A stretch of DNA of 64,000 nucleotides from Paenibacillus castaneae (GTDB taxonomy: Bacteria > Bacillota > Bacilli > Paenibacillales > Paenibacillaceae): the NCBI RefSeq assembly GCF_002884445.1, contig NZ_KZ614144.1, positions 909,272-973,271 of the forward strand, written 5' to 3'. A model generated the notes under the pieces. It made no database searches. It saw only the letters and a program-made list of their open reading frames with translations, and was not told the origin of the DNA. The position numbers and the translations under genes are program-made. Shown piece by piece: positions 27,178 to 36,027 of the stretch (position 1 is the stretch's first letter; the number at the start of each line of letters is the position of its first letter).

Positions 27178-28533
27178 ATGCCGCGTACGGGAAACCGTGG
27201 ACCGGGCAATCCAATACCAAAACGTAATCAAACATCTTCAAAAAAGGAAATAGTAGAGCGCCAGCAACCGCAGAAGTTGGTGACGAGTGCCGTGAAGAAA
27301 CAAAAGGCAACGTCCGTCCCAGGAAAAATTACGCATCGCGCTTTCTCTCCAGAAGAAGGATCGCCTAGCAAAAATGTGTACGCCAGTCTGGATGTGAGCC
27401 CGACCGCGAAGACGATTCAGCCTCAATCATCCACACGCAACCAGTCAAAGCTTAATTCATTGCTGCGATCGTCCGATTATGACAACAATCATCGCCACCA
27501 AGAAAAGCCACAGGGCTGGAAGTCTGCTGTTCATCGCTATGTGAGCTTATACAATCAAGCAGAAACGGAGCAGCATGCTGCCGTGCTGATCGACTTTGTA
27601 ACGGATACGGATCACTGTGCGCGGCTGCGCACCCGTCTAGAGCGGCTTCGTGAGCGCGACTTGCTTAGAGGTGCCATTCCAGCGGGAAGCGTGACAAAGG
27701 CTGAGCTGATCCGGATTAATGAATCACCTAGCGAGGTGTCTGTATTAATTAAGCTTCACATTAAAAGAAGAATGGAACAATCAGGCCGTTACTACATGGA
27801 AGAACGATCCGAATTAGAACGAATTTGGCTGGGCTTGATGGACACAGGCTGGGACGTTCTCCGGGTTGAGCCGATTATTGCTGAGCGCAGACCGCGTTTT
27901 GGCACGTCCTCTGACAACTGGATGACGGTCGATGACTATTCAGAGCTATACGGTGACTTGTCGCAGCCCTCAACACCATACTTAAATTATGACCTATTAC
28001 CTCAATTCAAACACCGTCCAGCAGGTATTCGGTACAGGAGAGATTTGGTTGCCGCATATGCGGATAAATGGTGGAACGAGGGGAACCCATCTTATGAGCT
28101 TTTTGAAGTGAATTGTACGAACTACGTGTCGCAGTGCATCTTTGCAGGCAATGCTCCGATGAACTATACTGGTAAGAGAGAAACAGGCTGGTGGTATAAG
28201 GGACGTAATAAGGGAAGTGAATGGTGGAGCTATAGCTGGGCCGTATCGAATGCGTTGACCAACTACTTAACAGCTTCTCGCTCCTCGGGCTTGCGTGCCG
28301 AGGTGGTGCAATCGGCAGAGGAGCTTCAGCTCGGCGATGTAATCACCTACGATTGGAATGGCGATCATCGCTTTCAGCACAGCACAATCGTAACCGCCTT
28401 CGACTCTTTTGGCATGCCGCTAGTTAATGCCAATACAGTAGCCAGCAGGCATCGCTACTGGGATTATCGTGATTCTTATGCATGGACGGAACAAACGAAT
28501 TATCGTTTTTTTCATATTACTGATCTTTTATAA
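27178..28533 (+). CDS. Amidase_6-domain protein (NlpC/P60-like putative amidase)
   Basis: 451 residues. Residues 1-100 are basic, low-complexity and without signal peptide (MPRTGNRGPGNPIPKRNQTS). A middle helical region follows. The C-terminal 165 residues carry the putative amidase domain, with YRRDLVAAYADKWWNEGNP, the catalytic-type Cys in NCTNYVSQCIFA, TGWWYKG, DVITYDWNGD and His in FQHSTIVTA. Domain family members are often linked to spore or cell-wall function. GGGAGGG precedes the ATG. It lies 24 nt ahead of ddl, a cell-wall gene, and may be cotranscribed. Confidence 0.85.
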   Translation: MPRTGNRGPGNPIPKRNQTSSKKEIVERQQPQKLVTSAVKKQKATSVPGKITHRAFSPEEGSPSKNVYASLDVSPTAKTIQPQSSTRNQSKLNSLLRSSDYDNNHRHQEKPQGWKSAVHRYVSLYNQAETEQHAAVLIDFVTDTDHCARLRTRLERLRERDLLRGAIPAGSVTKAELIRINESPSEVSVLIKLHIKRRMEQSGRYYMEERSELERIWLGLMDTGWDVLRVEPIIAERRPRFGTSSDNWMTVDDYSELYGDLSQPSTPYLNYDLLPQFKHRPAGIRYRRDLVAAYADKWWNEGNPSYELFEVNCTNYVSQCIFAGNAPMNYTGKRETGWWYKGRNKGSEWWSYSWAVSNALTNYLTASRSSGLRAEVVQSAEELQLGDVITYDWNGDHRFQHSTIVTAFDSFGMPLVNANTVASRHRYWDYRDSYAWTEQTNYRFFHITDLL

Positions 28534-28557
28534 ATTATTTATACCGGAGGATATGCC

Positions 28558-29670
28558 ATGGGAAGCAAGGTTAGAGTAGGTTTAGTTTACGGGGGGAAAT
28601 CGGGAGAGCATGAGGTCTCTCTGCAAACAGCATTTGCCGTAATGGGCGAATTTGATTACAGCAAATATGAAATTAAACCTTTCTATATAACAAAGCTAGG
28701 TGAATGGAAATCGGGTGGCATCCTTCATGCTCGTCCAGCTTCTGTAGAAGAGCTCCGTTATGAAGCGAGCGGGGCAGAGCCGACAGGCTTTGCGCTCGCT
28801 CCGTTGTTTGAAGGCATGAATGGCGGATCGGCTGCAAGCAGTGAATCGGGCATCGACGTCATATTTCCGCTTCTGCATGGCACGTTTGGAGAAGACGGCA
28901 CGATTCAGGGCCTCTTCGAGATGGCTAACATTCCTTACGTAGGAGCAGGCGTTCTCGCTTCTGCCGTCGGGATGGACAAGATTATGATGAAAAAGGTATT
29001 CGCGCAAGAAGGCTTGCCTCAGTGCATATTCCGTTACTTTAACCGCACGCAATGGGAGAAGGACTCTTCTTTCTTCATTATGGAGTGTGAAGTAGCGCTC
29101 GGCTATCCATGCTTCATTAAACCGGCTAACCTCGGCTCAAGCGTCGGTGTTTCCAAAGCGAGAAACAGAGAAGAGCTTGTTGCTGCTATTAATTTCGCAT
29201 TCCGCTTCGACCGTAAAGTAATCGTTGAAGAATTCGTCGATGCAAGGGAAATAGAAGTAAGCGTACTTGGCAATGATGATGCAAAAGCTTCCATACCTGG
29301 GGAGATTGCTCCATCCAATGAGTTCTATGATTACAAAGCCAAATATATCGATGGTACCTCAACCATGCAAATTCCAGCGATCTTATCGCCTGAAATAACG
29401 GAATCCGTCCGTGAGATGGCCGTTCGGGCATTCCAATCCATCGACGGGTCAGGACTATCCCGCGTAGACTTTTTCTTGCGCAAGAGCGACAACCAAATTT
29501 TCATTAACGAGGTTAACACTTTGCCAGGCTTCACCCCATTCAGCATGTACCCGCTGCTATGGAGAGAAACCGGCATTCCATACAAAGAGCTGCTGGATAC
29601 CTTAATCAACCTAGCGCTGGCCCGCCACGCCGAGAAACAACGGATAGACTTCACGGGCTCGGTAAATTAA
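28558..29670 (+). CDS. ddl: D-alanine--D-alanine ligase
   Basis: 370 residues. The ATP-grasp enzyme makes the D-Ala-D-Ala dipeptide for peptidoglycan. Motifs are YGGKSGEHEVSLQTA at the N-terminus, PLLHGTFGEDGTIQGLFE, the ATP-binding KPANLGSSVGVSKA, EEFVDAREIEVSVLG and the metal site FINEVNTLPGFTPFSMYP. A Phe/Tyr switch in the substrate loop (NEFYDYKAKY) indicates a Tyr-type D-Ala-D-Ala ligase and not D-Ala-D-Lac. GGAGGA lies upstream. The next gene starts 465 bp later. Confidence 0.96.
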   Translation: MGSKVRVGLVYGGKSGEHEVSLQTAFAVMGEFDYSKYEIKPFYITKLGEWKSGGILHARPASVEELRYEASGAEPTGFALAPLFEGMNGGSAASSESGIDVIFPLLHGTFGEDGTIQGLFEMANIPYVGAGVLASAVGMDKIMMKKVFAQEGLPQCIFRYFNRTQWEKDSSFFIMECEVALGYPCFIKPANLGSSVGVSKARNREELVAAINFAFRFDRKVIVEEFVDAREIEVSVLGNDDAKASIPGEIAPSNEFYDYKAKYIDGTSTMQIPAILSPEITESVREMAVRAFQSIDGSGLSRVDFFLRKSDNQIFINEVNTLPGFTPFSMYPLLWRETGIPYKELLDTLINLALARHAEKQRIDFTGSVN

Positions 29671-30135
29671 TTCGGATTTGTGTGTAAACGGCAATTCCAG
29701 ATCAAATTAGCTCATTAGTTTCAAAAATTGAAGTTAAACAGCAATTATCCATAAAAACCAACCTAATAGTATTAAAAACTGAAACTAAGCACGCCCTAAA
29801 ATTACTTAAACACAATTCAAGCACCACCAACGGAACAACGCACACATATATCTAATGCAACAACTGAAGTATCAATGTTTTAACACATATAAGCACTCTA
29901 TCCTACTTTATCTGATGTTTATCGACTTCCAGCGTGTCCCGAAGGGATGAAGCGCTCCTAGGTAGACGTAACGTTTGATCGACGGTTCAGCTCCAGCGTT
30001 ATTCCAATTGCGGGTGTCCAGAGGGTGCAACCCTCGGGGCCCTCCCTTGGAAGGGAGGGTTTGGGTGGGTTCGAAATCTTTAAGCCTTTGAAGGTTTGGT
30101 AGAAACTGAAATTTCACTGAAAGAAGGGAAAATAT
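29671..30135. other. 465-bp intergenic region with a GC-rich structured part
   Basis: The left part (29671-29920) is AT-rich with no ORF having a ribosome site. The right part (about 29930-30075) is GC-rich and rich in small inverted repeats (GGGTGCAACCCTCGGGGCCC; CCCTCCCTTGGAAGGGAGGG). It looks like a multi-copy non-coding repeat. A minus-strand frame through it (29908-30495) covers the next gene's antisense and is not believed. Confidence 0.5.
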
Positions 30136-30453
30136 ATGGGTTTTGCAACTGAATTTAATTCTGTGTGTAAGTTTAAGTCCGAACAAGAGCTTTATGAATT
30201 GCTGGAGTATGGACGGGGCAAGATGGTAAAGAGCGGCTTTCGCGTATATCCCGTCGGTCAGAAAGTAATTGCTTATACGCTTAACAATGAGGCGATTGCG
30301 ATTGTCCGGATCTCTGCTTCCACCGCTGAAATTAATTTTCAAGGTGAAGAAGTAACGGGAGTGGAGCTGGAACTTGTGAGGAAACTGACGGAGGAGGAAG
30401 CGCGTGTACAGACGGCGCTGGCCTACGAGATGTTTTTTGGGGAGAATGCTTAA
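30136..30453 (+). CDS. Small protein of unknown function upstream of uvsE
   Basis: 105 residues, acidic, without signal peptide or membrane segment. GAAGGGAA lies before the ATG. The head MGFATEFNSVCKFKSEQELY and the middle GFRVYPVGQKVIAYTLNNEA suggest a compact alpha/beta or OB-like fold. I do not recognise the family with confidence. Its stop is 3 nt from the uvsE start, so it is cotranscribed and probably coupled with the UV-damage endonuclease. A role near DNA repair would be guesswork. Confidence 0.75.
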   Translation: MGFATEFNSVCKFKSEQELYELLEYGRGKMVKSGFRVYPVGQKVIAYTLNNEAIAIVRISASTAEINFQGEEVTGVELELVRKLTEEEARVQTALAYEMFFGENA

Positions 30454-30456
30454 CTG

Positions 30457-31476
30457 ATGATTGTTAGATTTGGATTTGTAGCAATGACCTTGCAATTGGA
30501 GAATGTTACACCTTCAAGAACGATGACTTTCGCTAGCTTATCCAAGCTGGATGATCGTGAGGCGGGCATAAGGAAGCTGGAGCAAATTGCAGCGGATAAT
30601 TTGCACAGCACCATGCGCATATTGAAGCTTAGCAAATCATGTGATATTCAAATGTACCGATTTACGTCCAAGCTTATCCCTCTTGCAACACATGAGGGGC
30701 TGAACGACTGGAATCCGTATCCCGTGCTTGAACCAGGCTTCAAGGAAATAGGAGAATACGTGCGAAAAAATAAGTTTCGGGTTTCCTTCCACCCCGATCA
30801 CTTCTGTGTATTCAGTACACCGAGGCCGGAGGTGCTGGTGAAGTCTGAGCGGGACTTGATTCATCACGTTCTAATGCTCGAAGCAATGGGGCTGGATGAA
30901 GCATCTAAATGCAATATACATATCGGCGGAGCATATGGCGACAAGCCAGCAGCGTGCGAACGATTTATAAAACAGTTCGGAGCGCTGGAGCCGCGATTCA
31001 AAAATCGTGTCACCCTTGAAAATGATGACAAAACGTTTACCGTTCGCGAGACGCTGGAGGTAGCAGAGCAGCTTCATTTGCCGATGGTGCTTGATATACA
31101 TCATCATGCTGTTAATCCTGGCGGCACGAATGAGGACGAGCTGTACAAAGGCTTATGGCCGCGAATCAATCGGACCTGGCAGAAGGAGAGAGAACGGTTA
31201 GGCTTCTCGAAAGCCGAGCAGCTTCCTCCAAAAATCCATGTTTCGAGTCCGAAGAGTGTATCTGAAATACGCGCACATGCGGAATTTGTGGAAGTCGAGC
31301 CGCTTTTTCGATTTTTGCAGCAGGCAGCACAAACAACCGACTACTTGGATTGTATGCTCGAAGCTAAAAGCAAGGATGTCGCCCTGATGAAACTCATTAC
31401 AGATTTCAAACAAATGGAAGAGAACGGCGAAGGCGTCAAAGTATTAGACGGCGGAAGTATCGAAATAAAGATATAA
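30457..31476 (+). CDS. uvsE: UV DNA damage endonuclease
   Basis: 339 residues. The TIM-barrel enzyme nicks DNA 5' of UV photoproducts. Conserved segments match Bacillus UvsE: RFGFVAMTLQL, LHSTMRILKLS, YRFTSKLIPLATH, RVSFHPDHFCVFSTP, NIHIGGAYGDK, TLENDDKTFT, VLDIHHHAVNPG, KIHVSSPKS and MLEAKSKDVALM, which hold the metal-binding His, Glu and Asp residues. The C-terminus keeps GGSIEIK. GGGGAG lies about 12 nt before the ATG inside the preceding gene. Confidence 0.95.
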   Translation: MIVRFGFVAMTLQLENVTPSRTMTFASLSKLDDREAGIRKLEQIAADNLHSTMRILKLSKSCDIQMYRFTSKLIPLATHEGLNDWNPYPVLEPGFKEIGEYVRKNKFRVSFHPDHFCVFSTPRPEVLVKSERDLIHHVLMLEAMGLDEASKCNIHIGGAYGDKPAACERFIKQFGALEPRFKNRVTLENDDKTFTVRETLEVAEQLHLPMVLDIHHHAVNPGGTNEDELYKGLWPRINRTWQKERERLGFSKAEQLPPKIHVSSPKSVSEIRAHAEFVEVEPLFRFLQQAAQTTDYLDCMLEAKSKDVALMKLITDFKQMEENGEGVKVLDGGSIEIKI

Positions 31477-31580
31477 GCCTGAATGAACAAGCAGTACCGC
31501 CTCGGTATATATATCCTTGGCGGTTTATTGCATGTAACCACGACGGCTTACACGGTTGAACAGGAGAAGGTGATGTTCGC

Positions 31581-32399
31581 ATGGCTTGGCTTTTACTTGT
31601 GCTGCTCGGTGTTGCGGCAGCGATGTTTGGCAGTATTGTTGGACTAGGCGGAGGCATTATTATTGTTCCGATGCTTATGCTGCTTGGACCCGTATTAACA
31701 GGCGGAGAAATTGGACATGCAACGGCCGTAGGCATTTCCTTAACGGTGCTAGTCGTAACTGCCCTTTCCTCGACCCTGACGTATACTAAACGAAAAATCG
31801 TTGATTTCCGCAGCGGTTGGCTGCTTTTTATAACAAGCGGACCTGCAGCGATGCTTGGATCGGCATTAACCGGACTGCTGCCTGCAGGTGCTTTCCAGCT
31901 TATATTTGGAGTTTTTATGCTGTTGATGGCAGCCATATTGGTAGCTCGTGATTATATGAAACCGTTTACGAAAACATGGCCAATTGTACGGACGATGACA
32001 GATGCGAAAGGACAGGTTCATACGTACAGCTATGGGCTTGTGCCGGTTCTGGCCATCGGCTTTGGAGTTGGACTGCTATCCGGATTATTCGGAATCGGCG
32101 GAGGCTCGCTATTCGTCCCGCTTATGGTGCTATTGTTCAAATTTCCACCGCATCTTGCAACAGCAACCTCGATGTTCGTTATTTTCCTTTCCTCCATACT
32201 CGGCAGCGGCATGCATATTTATCTCGGAGAAACGGATTGGCTGCTCGTACTGGCACTTGCTCCAGGCGCGTGGATTGGCGGCAAGCTGGGCGCAGCGATT
32301 GCTGTGAGAATGAGCGGCAAAGGCTTGTTATGGCTGCTAAGAATAACGTTATTGCTGCTTGCAGTGCAATTAATCATTGAAGGTTTGAAGACGTTTTGA
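31581..32399 (+). CDS. TauE/SafE-family membrane permease
   Basis: 272 residues with about eight hydrophobic segments and the duplicated glycine-rich signature (GSIVGLGGGIIIVPMLML in the first half, GLLSGLFGIGGGSLFVPLM in the second) of the TauE/SafE family. Members export sulfite, sulfoacetate or related organosulfur or C2 anions. There is no sulfur gene next to it to narrow this down. GGAGAAGG lies 10 nt before the ATG. A weak hairpin (ACCGCC/GGCGGT, about 31495-31526) separates it from uvsE. Confidence 0.88.
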   Translation: MAWLLLVLLGVAAAMFGSIVGLGGGIIIVPMLMLLGPVLTGGEIGHATAVGISLTVLVVTALSSTLTYTKRKIVDFRSGWLLFITSGPAAMLGSALTGLLPAGAFQLIFGVFMLLMAAILVARDYMKPFTKTWPIVRTMTDAKGQVHTYSYGLVPVLAIGFGVGLLSGLFGIGGGSLFVPLMVLLFKFPPHLATATSMFVIFLSSILGSGMHIYLGETDWLLVLALAPGAWIGGKLGAAIAVRMSGKGLLWLLRITLLLLAVQLIIEGLKTF

Positions 32400-32521
32400 T
32401 AAGGTTGTATTAATCATCATCATATATGAAACCCGATTAGAGATTTTACGTAACAATGGATAATAACTGTAGCGGACTATTTAGGAACTGAAAATTTACA
32501 AAGAGGGAAGAGTGAGGGATC

Positions 32522-33376
32522 GTGAGTGATCAGAACAACACTTCCGTCGTCGGCGGGAAAAGCTTTACTGCTGTCGCCATCAATTGCGCGTCGAAAGCAG
32601 GAGAATGGATAAAGACAAAGCTTGGGAATTACGCGAGCCTTGATATAAAATATTCATCGCATGACCTTGTAACCGAGGTAGACAAAGGATCGGAGCGCTT
32701 AATAAAAAATTTGATATTAACTCATTTTCCGAAGCATTCCTTCTTGGGTGAAGAAGGAGTGGAGCCAGGTCCGGAAGCTTCGACTCGCGCTCTTGAAAAT
32801 ATTCGCGATGCAGAGTATTTATGGATCGTTGATCCGATTGACGGAACGACCAACTTCGTTCACGGCTTTCCTTTCTTCTGCGTGTCGATTGCACTGGCGC
32901 ATAATGGCGAGGTCATTGTAGGCGTTGTCTATGACCCTATGAAGGATGAGCTTTTTGTCGCGGAGAAAGGCAAAGGCGCTTATGTTCATGGCAAAAGAAT
33001 GCAAGTATCCAAGGAAGAAACGCTGCAAGGCAGTCTTGTTGCTACTGGATTTCCAGCCGACCATATATACGCGCTGCCTTTAAATTTGAAGGGCATTGGA
33101 GCTATTGCTCCGCAGGTGCGCAATCTTCGTATTGCAGGCTCCGCAGCGCTGCATATGGCCTATGTGGCTTCTGGACGGTTGAGCGGCTTCTGGGAGATCG
33201 GCCTAAACAGCTGGGATTTGGCAGCTGGCTCTCTTCTCATACAGGAATCCGGAGGGGTTGTAGAGGATACGCTTGGCAACCCTTACGATTTGGGCGTGCG
33301 CAATATTGTCGCCTCCAACGGCAAGATTCAAGAAGAGCTTATTGCGGCGCTCACGGAAGCAGAAGCTAATAAATAA
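32522..33376 (+). CDS. suhB: Inositol-monophosphatase-family phosphatase
   Basis: 284 residues from a GTG at 32522. Li-sensitive, Mg-dependent phosphatase fold. Metal ligands are in FLGEEGVEPG (Glu) and WIVDPIDGTTNFVHGFPFF (Asp, Asp). The C-terminal motif NSWDLAAGSLLIQESGG closes the active site. Likely substrates are inositol-1-phosphate or related sugar phosphates; SuhB-like, CysQ-like or NADP-phosphatase activity cannot be separated from sequence alone. A terminator follows before the next gene. Confidence 0.9.
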   Translation: MSDQNNTSVVGGKSFTAVAINCASKAGEWIKTKLGNYASLDIKYSSHDLVTEVDKGSERLIKNLILTHFPKHSFLGEEGVEPGPEASTRALENIRDAEYLWIVDPIDGTTNFVHGFPFFCVSIALAHNGEVIVGVVYDPMKDELFVAEKGKGAYVHGKRMQVSKEETLQGSLVATGFPADHIYALPLNLKGIGAIAPQVRNLRIAGSAALHMAYVASGRLSGFWEIGLNSWDLAAGSLLIQESGGVVEDTLGNPYDLGVRNIVASNGKIQEELIAALTEAEANK

Positions 33377-33381
33377 CGATA

Positions 33382-33427
33382 AAGGACAGCGTTTCGCTAT
33401 GCGGCGAGGGCGCTGTCCTTCTCTGTT
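33382..33427 (+). terminator. Terminator after the inositol-monophosphatase gene
   Basis: AAGGACAGCG and CGCTGTCCTT form a perfect 10-bp stem with a 19-nt loop, followed by CTCTGTTTTT. Confidence 0.75.
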
Positions 33428-33455
33428 TTTACAAGAATGGAGGATGCATCAAGCA

Positions 33456-34574
33456 ATGAAAATAAATACGAAGCGAATTGCTATTGTTACGATGATTTCC
33501 GTAGGTTTAAGCGTGATTGGAGCCTGTGAGCGAAATGAGCCTTCCAGAAAAGTCATATCAACAAATGTTTCTTCGACAATCGCACCTGAGCATGCCGCAA
33601 CGAACTCGAATCTCCCTTATACGGTTTTAGCTAAGGAGCTGCGTGTGCCTTGGGTGATTGCTTTTGACAGGGATGATATTTATATTAGCGAGCGTGAAGG
33701 CAGTATTGTAAAGGTGTCAGGAGTTGTCATGACGCGGCAGCCTGTTAACCTGCATAAGAATGTCCAAGCCAAAGGGGAAGGCGGTTTTCTTGGTTTTCTT
33801 CTAGCCCCTGACTTTCAGCAATCAAGAAGGGCGTATGCCTACCACTCCTACGAAGAAGCTGGCGAGATAAGGAATCGTGTCGTTCTATTGGAACAGAATG
33901 GCGGTCAGTGGAATGAGGTAAATGCTTTGCTCGAAGGAATACCGGGTGCTGCTAATCATGATGGCGGACGCTTGGCTTTTGGTCCGGATAAGCTGCTGTA
34001 CGTCACAACAGGCGATGCCCAGCAGGGAGAATTGGCACAGGATCTAAATAGTTTAGCGGGAAAAATACTGCGTATAACGCTGAATGGCAAAGTACCAGAG
34101 GATAATCCGTTTCCGAATTCCTATATCTACTCCTATGGGCATCGTAATCCACAAGGGCTGGCATGGAATGAAGAGGGGGTCATGTTTAATACCGAGCACG
34201 GTCCTTCCGGCAATCCAGGCGGGCATGATGAGATTAATATCATTGAAGCTGGCGAGAATTATGGCTGGCCGGATATTTATGGAGATGGGCAGCACGATGG
34301 AATGATAACGCCAATTTATCATACTGGAGATCCAGCTATCGCACCTTCGGGGATGACGATTGATTCGAACAATCGTCTGCTTATTGCTACTCTGGCAGGC
34401 GGGGCGTTGTACCGATATGATCCAGCTGCTAAAACGATGGAGTCTATATTTGAAGGCGAGGGGCGTTTACGGGATGTAAAAATAAAGGAAGGCAAAATTT
34501 TTATTATTACAAACAACACCGACGGGCGCGGTATACCTTCGAAGATGGACGACCGTCTGCTTATGCTGAATTAA
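33456..34574 (+). CDS. PQQ-type glucose/sorbosone dehydrogenase-like lipoprotein
   Basis: 372 residues from the ATG at 33456, which is preceded by GGAGG and starts a classical lipoprotein signal: a hydrophobic stretch and IGAC with Cys24 as lipidation site. The rest is a six-bladed beta-propeller of the GSDH family: LRVPWVIAFDRDDIYISERE, the catalytic-type His in NHDGGRLAFGPDKLLYVTTG, and YGHRNPQGLAWNEEG followed by FNTEHGPSGNPGGHDEIN. It should oxidise an aldose outside the membrane, using PQQ in the family. No PQQ synthesis gene is seen, so the true cofactor and sugar are open. Confidence 0.9.
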   Translation: MKINTKRIAIVTMISVGLSVIGACERNEPSRKVISTNVSSTIAPEHAATNSNLPYTVLAKELRVPWVIAFDRDDIYISEREGSIVKVSGVVMTRQPVNLHKNVQAKGEGGFLGFLLAPDFQQSRRAYAYHSYEEAGEIRNRVVLLEQNGGQWNEVNALLEGIPGAANHDGGRLAFGPDKLLYVTTGDAQQGELAQDLNSLAGKILRITLNGKVPEDNPFPNSYIYSYGHRNPQGLAWNEEGVMFNTEHGPSGNPGGHDEINIIEAGENYGWPDIYGDGQHDGMITPIYHTGDPAIAPSGMTIDSNNRLLIATLAGGALYRYDPAAKTMESIFEGEGRLRDVKIKEGKIFIITNNTDGRGIPSKMDDRLLMLN

Positions 34575-34575
34575 G

Positions 34576-34612
34576 AAAGGAGCAAGCCTTCACAGGGTTG
34601 CTCCTTTTTTTG
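34576..34612 (+). terminator. Terminator after the sugar dehydrogenase gene
   Basis: AAAGGAGCAA and its complement TTGCTCCTTT form a stem with an inner CC/GG pair, followed by TTTTT. It starts 2 nt after the stop and also points at the convergent hemL gene. Confidence 0.85.
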
Positions 34613-34634
34613 GTTCCTATTGCTTCACATCTCT

Positions 34635-35948
34635 TTATTTCAGCTTAGAAAATGCATAATTAGCAGCAATAATCGTTGCATCAATATCGGCTTCAGTATG
34701 TGCTGTGGTGAAGAACCACGCCTCATATTTGGAAGGGGCGAGATTAATTCCTTGGTCAAGCATCAGCTTAAAAAATCTTCCGAACAGCTCGCCGTCCGTA
34801 TCCTGCGCTTCCTCATAATTCGTTACCTTATGATCGCAGAAGTGGGCGGAGAAGCTACCACGGATTTGATTAATAGTTAGCGGAATGCCGTATTCCTTCG
34901 ATGCTGCGAACAGGCCAGCCGCAAGCTTCGTCGCTAAAGCATTCATTCTGTCATAAATGCCTGGCTCCTGCAGCAGCTCCAAGCAGGCAATGCCCGCTGA
35001 GATCGAGGCTGGGTTGCCGGCCATCGTACCTGCTTGATAAGCAGGACCGAGCGGAGCAACCTGCTCCATAATTTCTCGCCGTCCGCCGTATGCACCAATA
35101 GGAAGGCCGCCGCCGATTATTTTGCCAAGTGCGGTTAGATCGGGCTGGATAGCTTGATGATCAGGGAAAGCAGCATAGGTTTGCGCTGAGCCATAGTGAA
35201 AGCGGAAAGCGCTAATTACTTCATCATAGATAACAAGCGCGCCAGCCTCGCGGGTAAGCTTGCAGAGGCCCTCCAGGAAGCCTTCATGCGGCATAACCAT
35301 GCCGAAATTCCCTACGATAGGTTCGACCATGACGGCCGCTGTATCGCTGCCCCAGCGCTCCAAAGCAGCTTCCAGTGCCGGAAGATCGTTAAAGGGTACT
35401 GTTATAACCTCGCTTGCAATGCTGCTGGGAACGCCGGCACTGTCCGGAATACCCAGCGTGGACGGTCCTGAGCCTGCTGCTACAAGCACTAAATCGGAAT
35501 GACCGTGGTAGCAGCCTGCGAATTTAATGATTTTAGTTCGTTTCGTATAGGCGCGCGCGACACGGATCGTCGACATGACGGCTTCTGTGCCGGAGTTGAC
35601 GAAGCGCACTTTATCAAGAGACGGTATAGCATCCTTGAGCATGCGAGCAAGCTTTATCTCCAGCTCAGTAGGCGTGCCATATAGGATACCATTCTGTGCA
35701 GCGCGAATAATGGCTTCAGTAATATGAGGATGAGCATGTCCTGTAATAATCGGACCGTATGCGGCTAAATAGTCGATGTAGCGGTTGCCGTCGACATCCC
35801 AGAAGTAGGCTCCTTCCCCGCGTTCCATGAATACGGGAGCACCGCCGCCAACCGCCTTGAATGAGCGGGAAGGGCTGTTAACGCCGCCGACAATATGCTG
35901 GAGCGCTTCTTCATAAAGCTTCTCGGAATTAGGTCTTTGTATAGTCAT
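34635..35948 (-). CDS. hemL: Glutamate-1-semialdehyde 2,1-aminomutase
   Basis: 437 residues from the ATG at 35948, chosen over an in-frame TTG at 35963 because GAGGT lies 9 nt upstream. The PLP enzyme makes 5-aminolevulinate in haem synthesis. Lys276 in [18 protein letters not shown] holds the cofactor. [16 protein letters not shown] at the N-terminus, [15 protein letters not shown] and [10 protein letters not shown] are hallmark segments. The rest of a haem operon is not here, so this may be the second, stand-alone copy (GsaB-like) found in many bacilli. Confidence 0.95.
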   Translation of the reverse strand: MTIQRPNSEKLYEEALQHIVGGVNSPSRSFKAVGGGAPVFMERGEGAYFWDVDGNRYIDYLAAYGPIITGHAHPHITEAIIRAAQNGILYGTPTELEIKLARMLKDAIPSLDKVRFVNSGTEAVMSTIRVARAYTKRTKIIKFAGCYHGHSDLVLVAAGSGPSTLGIPDSAGVPSSIASEVITVPFNDLPALEAALERWGSDTAAVMVEPIVGNFGMVMPHEGFLEGLCKLTREAGALVIYDEVISAFRFHYGSAQTYAAFPDHQAIQPDLTALGKIIGGGLPIGAYGGRREIMEQVAPLGPAYQAGTMAGNPASISAGIACLELLQEPGIYDRMNALATKLAAGLFAASKEYGIPLTINQIRGSFSAHFCDHKVTNYEEAQDTDGELFGRFFKLMLDQGINLAPSKYEAWFFTTAHTEADIDATIIAANYAFSKLK

Positions 35949-35985
35949 TTCAATCAACCTCAACTTTCATGTAATCTATGAGCAA

Positions 35986-36022
35986 AAATACACGCAACAA
36001 GCATAAGCCGTTGCGTGTATTT
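35986..36022 (-). terminator. Terminator after the LCP gene
   Basis: AAATACACGCAA (35987-35998) pairs with TTGCGTGTATTT (36011-36022). On the minus strand the stem is followed by TTTTTG. It lies 5 nt past the LCP stop and ahead of hemL. Confidence 0.8.
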
Positions 36023-36027
36023 ATATA

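Noticed and set aside
29908-30495. Minus-strand frame of 195 residues
   Set aside because: It has no ribosome site and runs antisense through a well-supported small gene; its amino-acid composition is that of a shadow frame.
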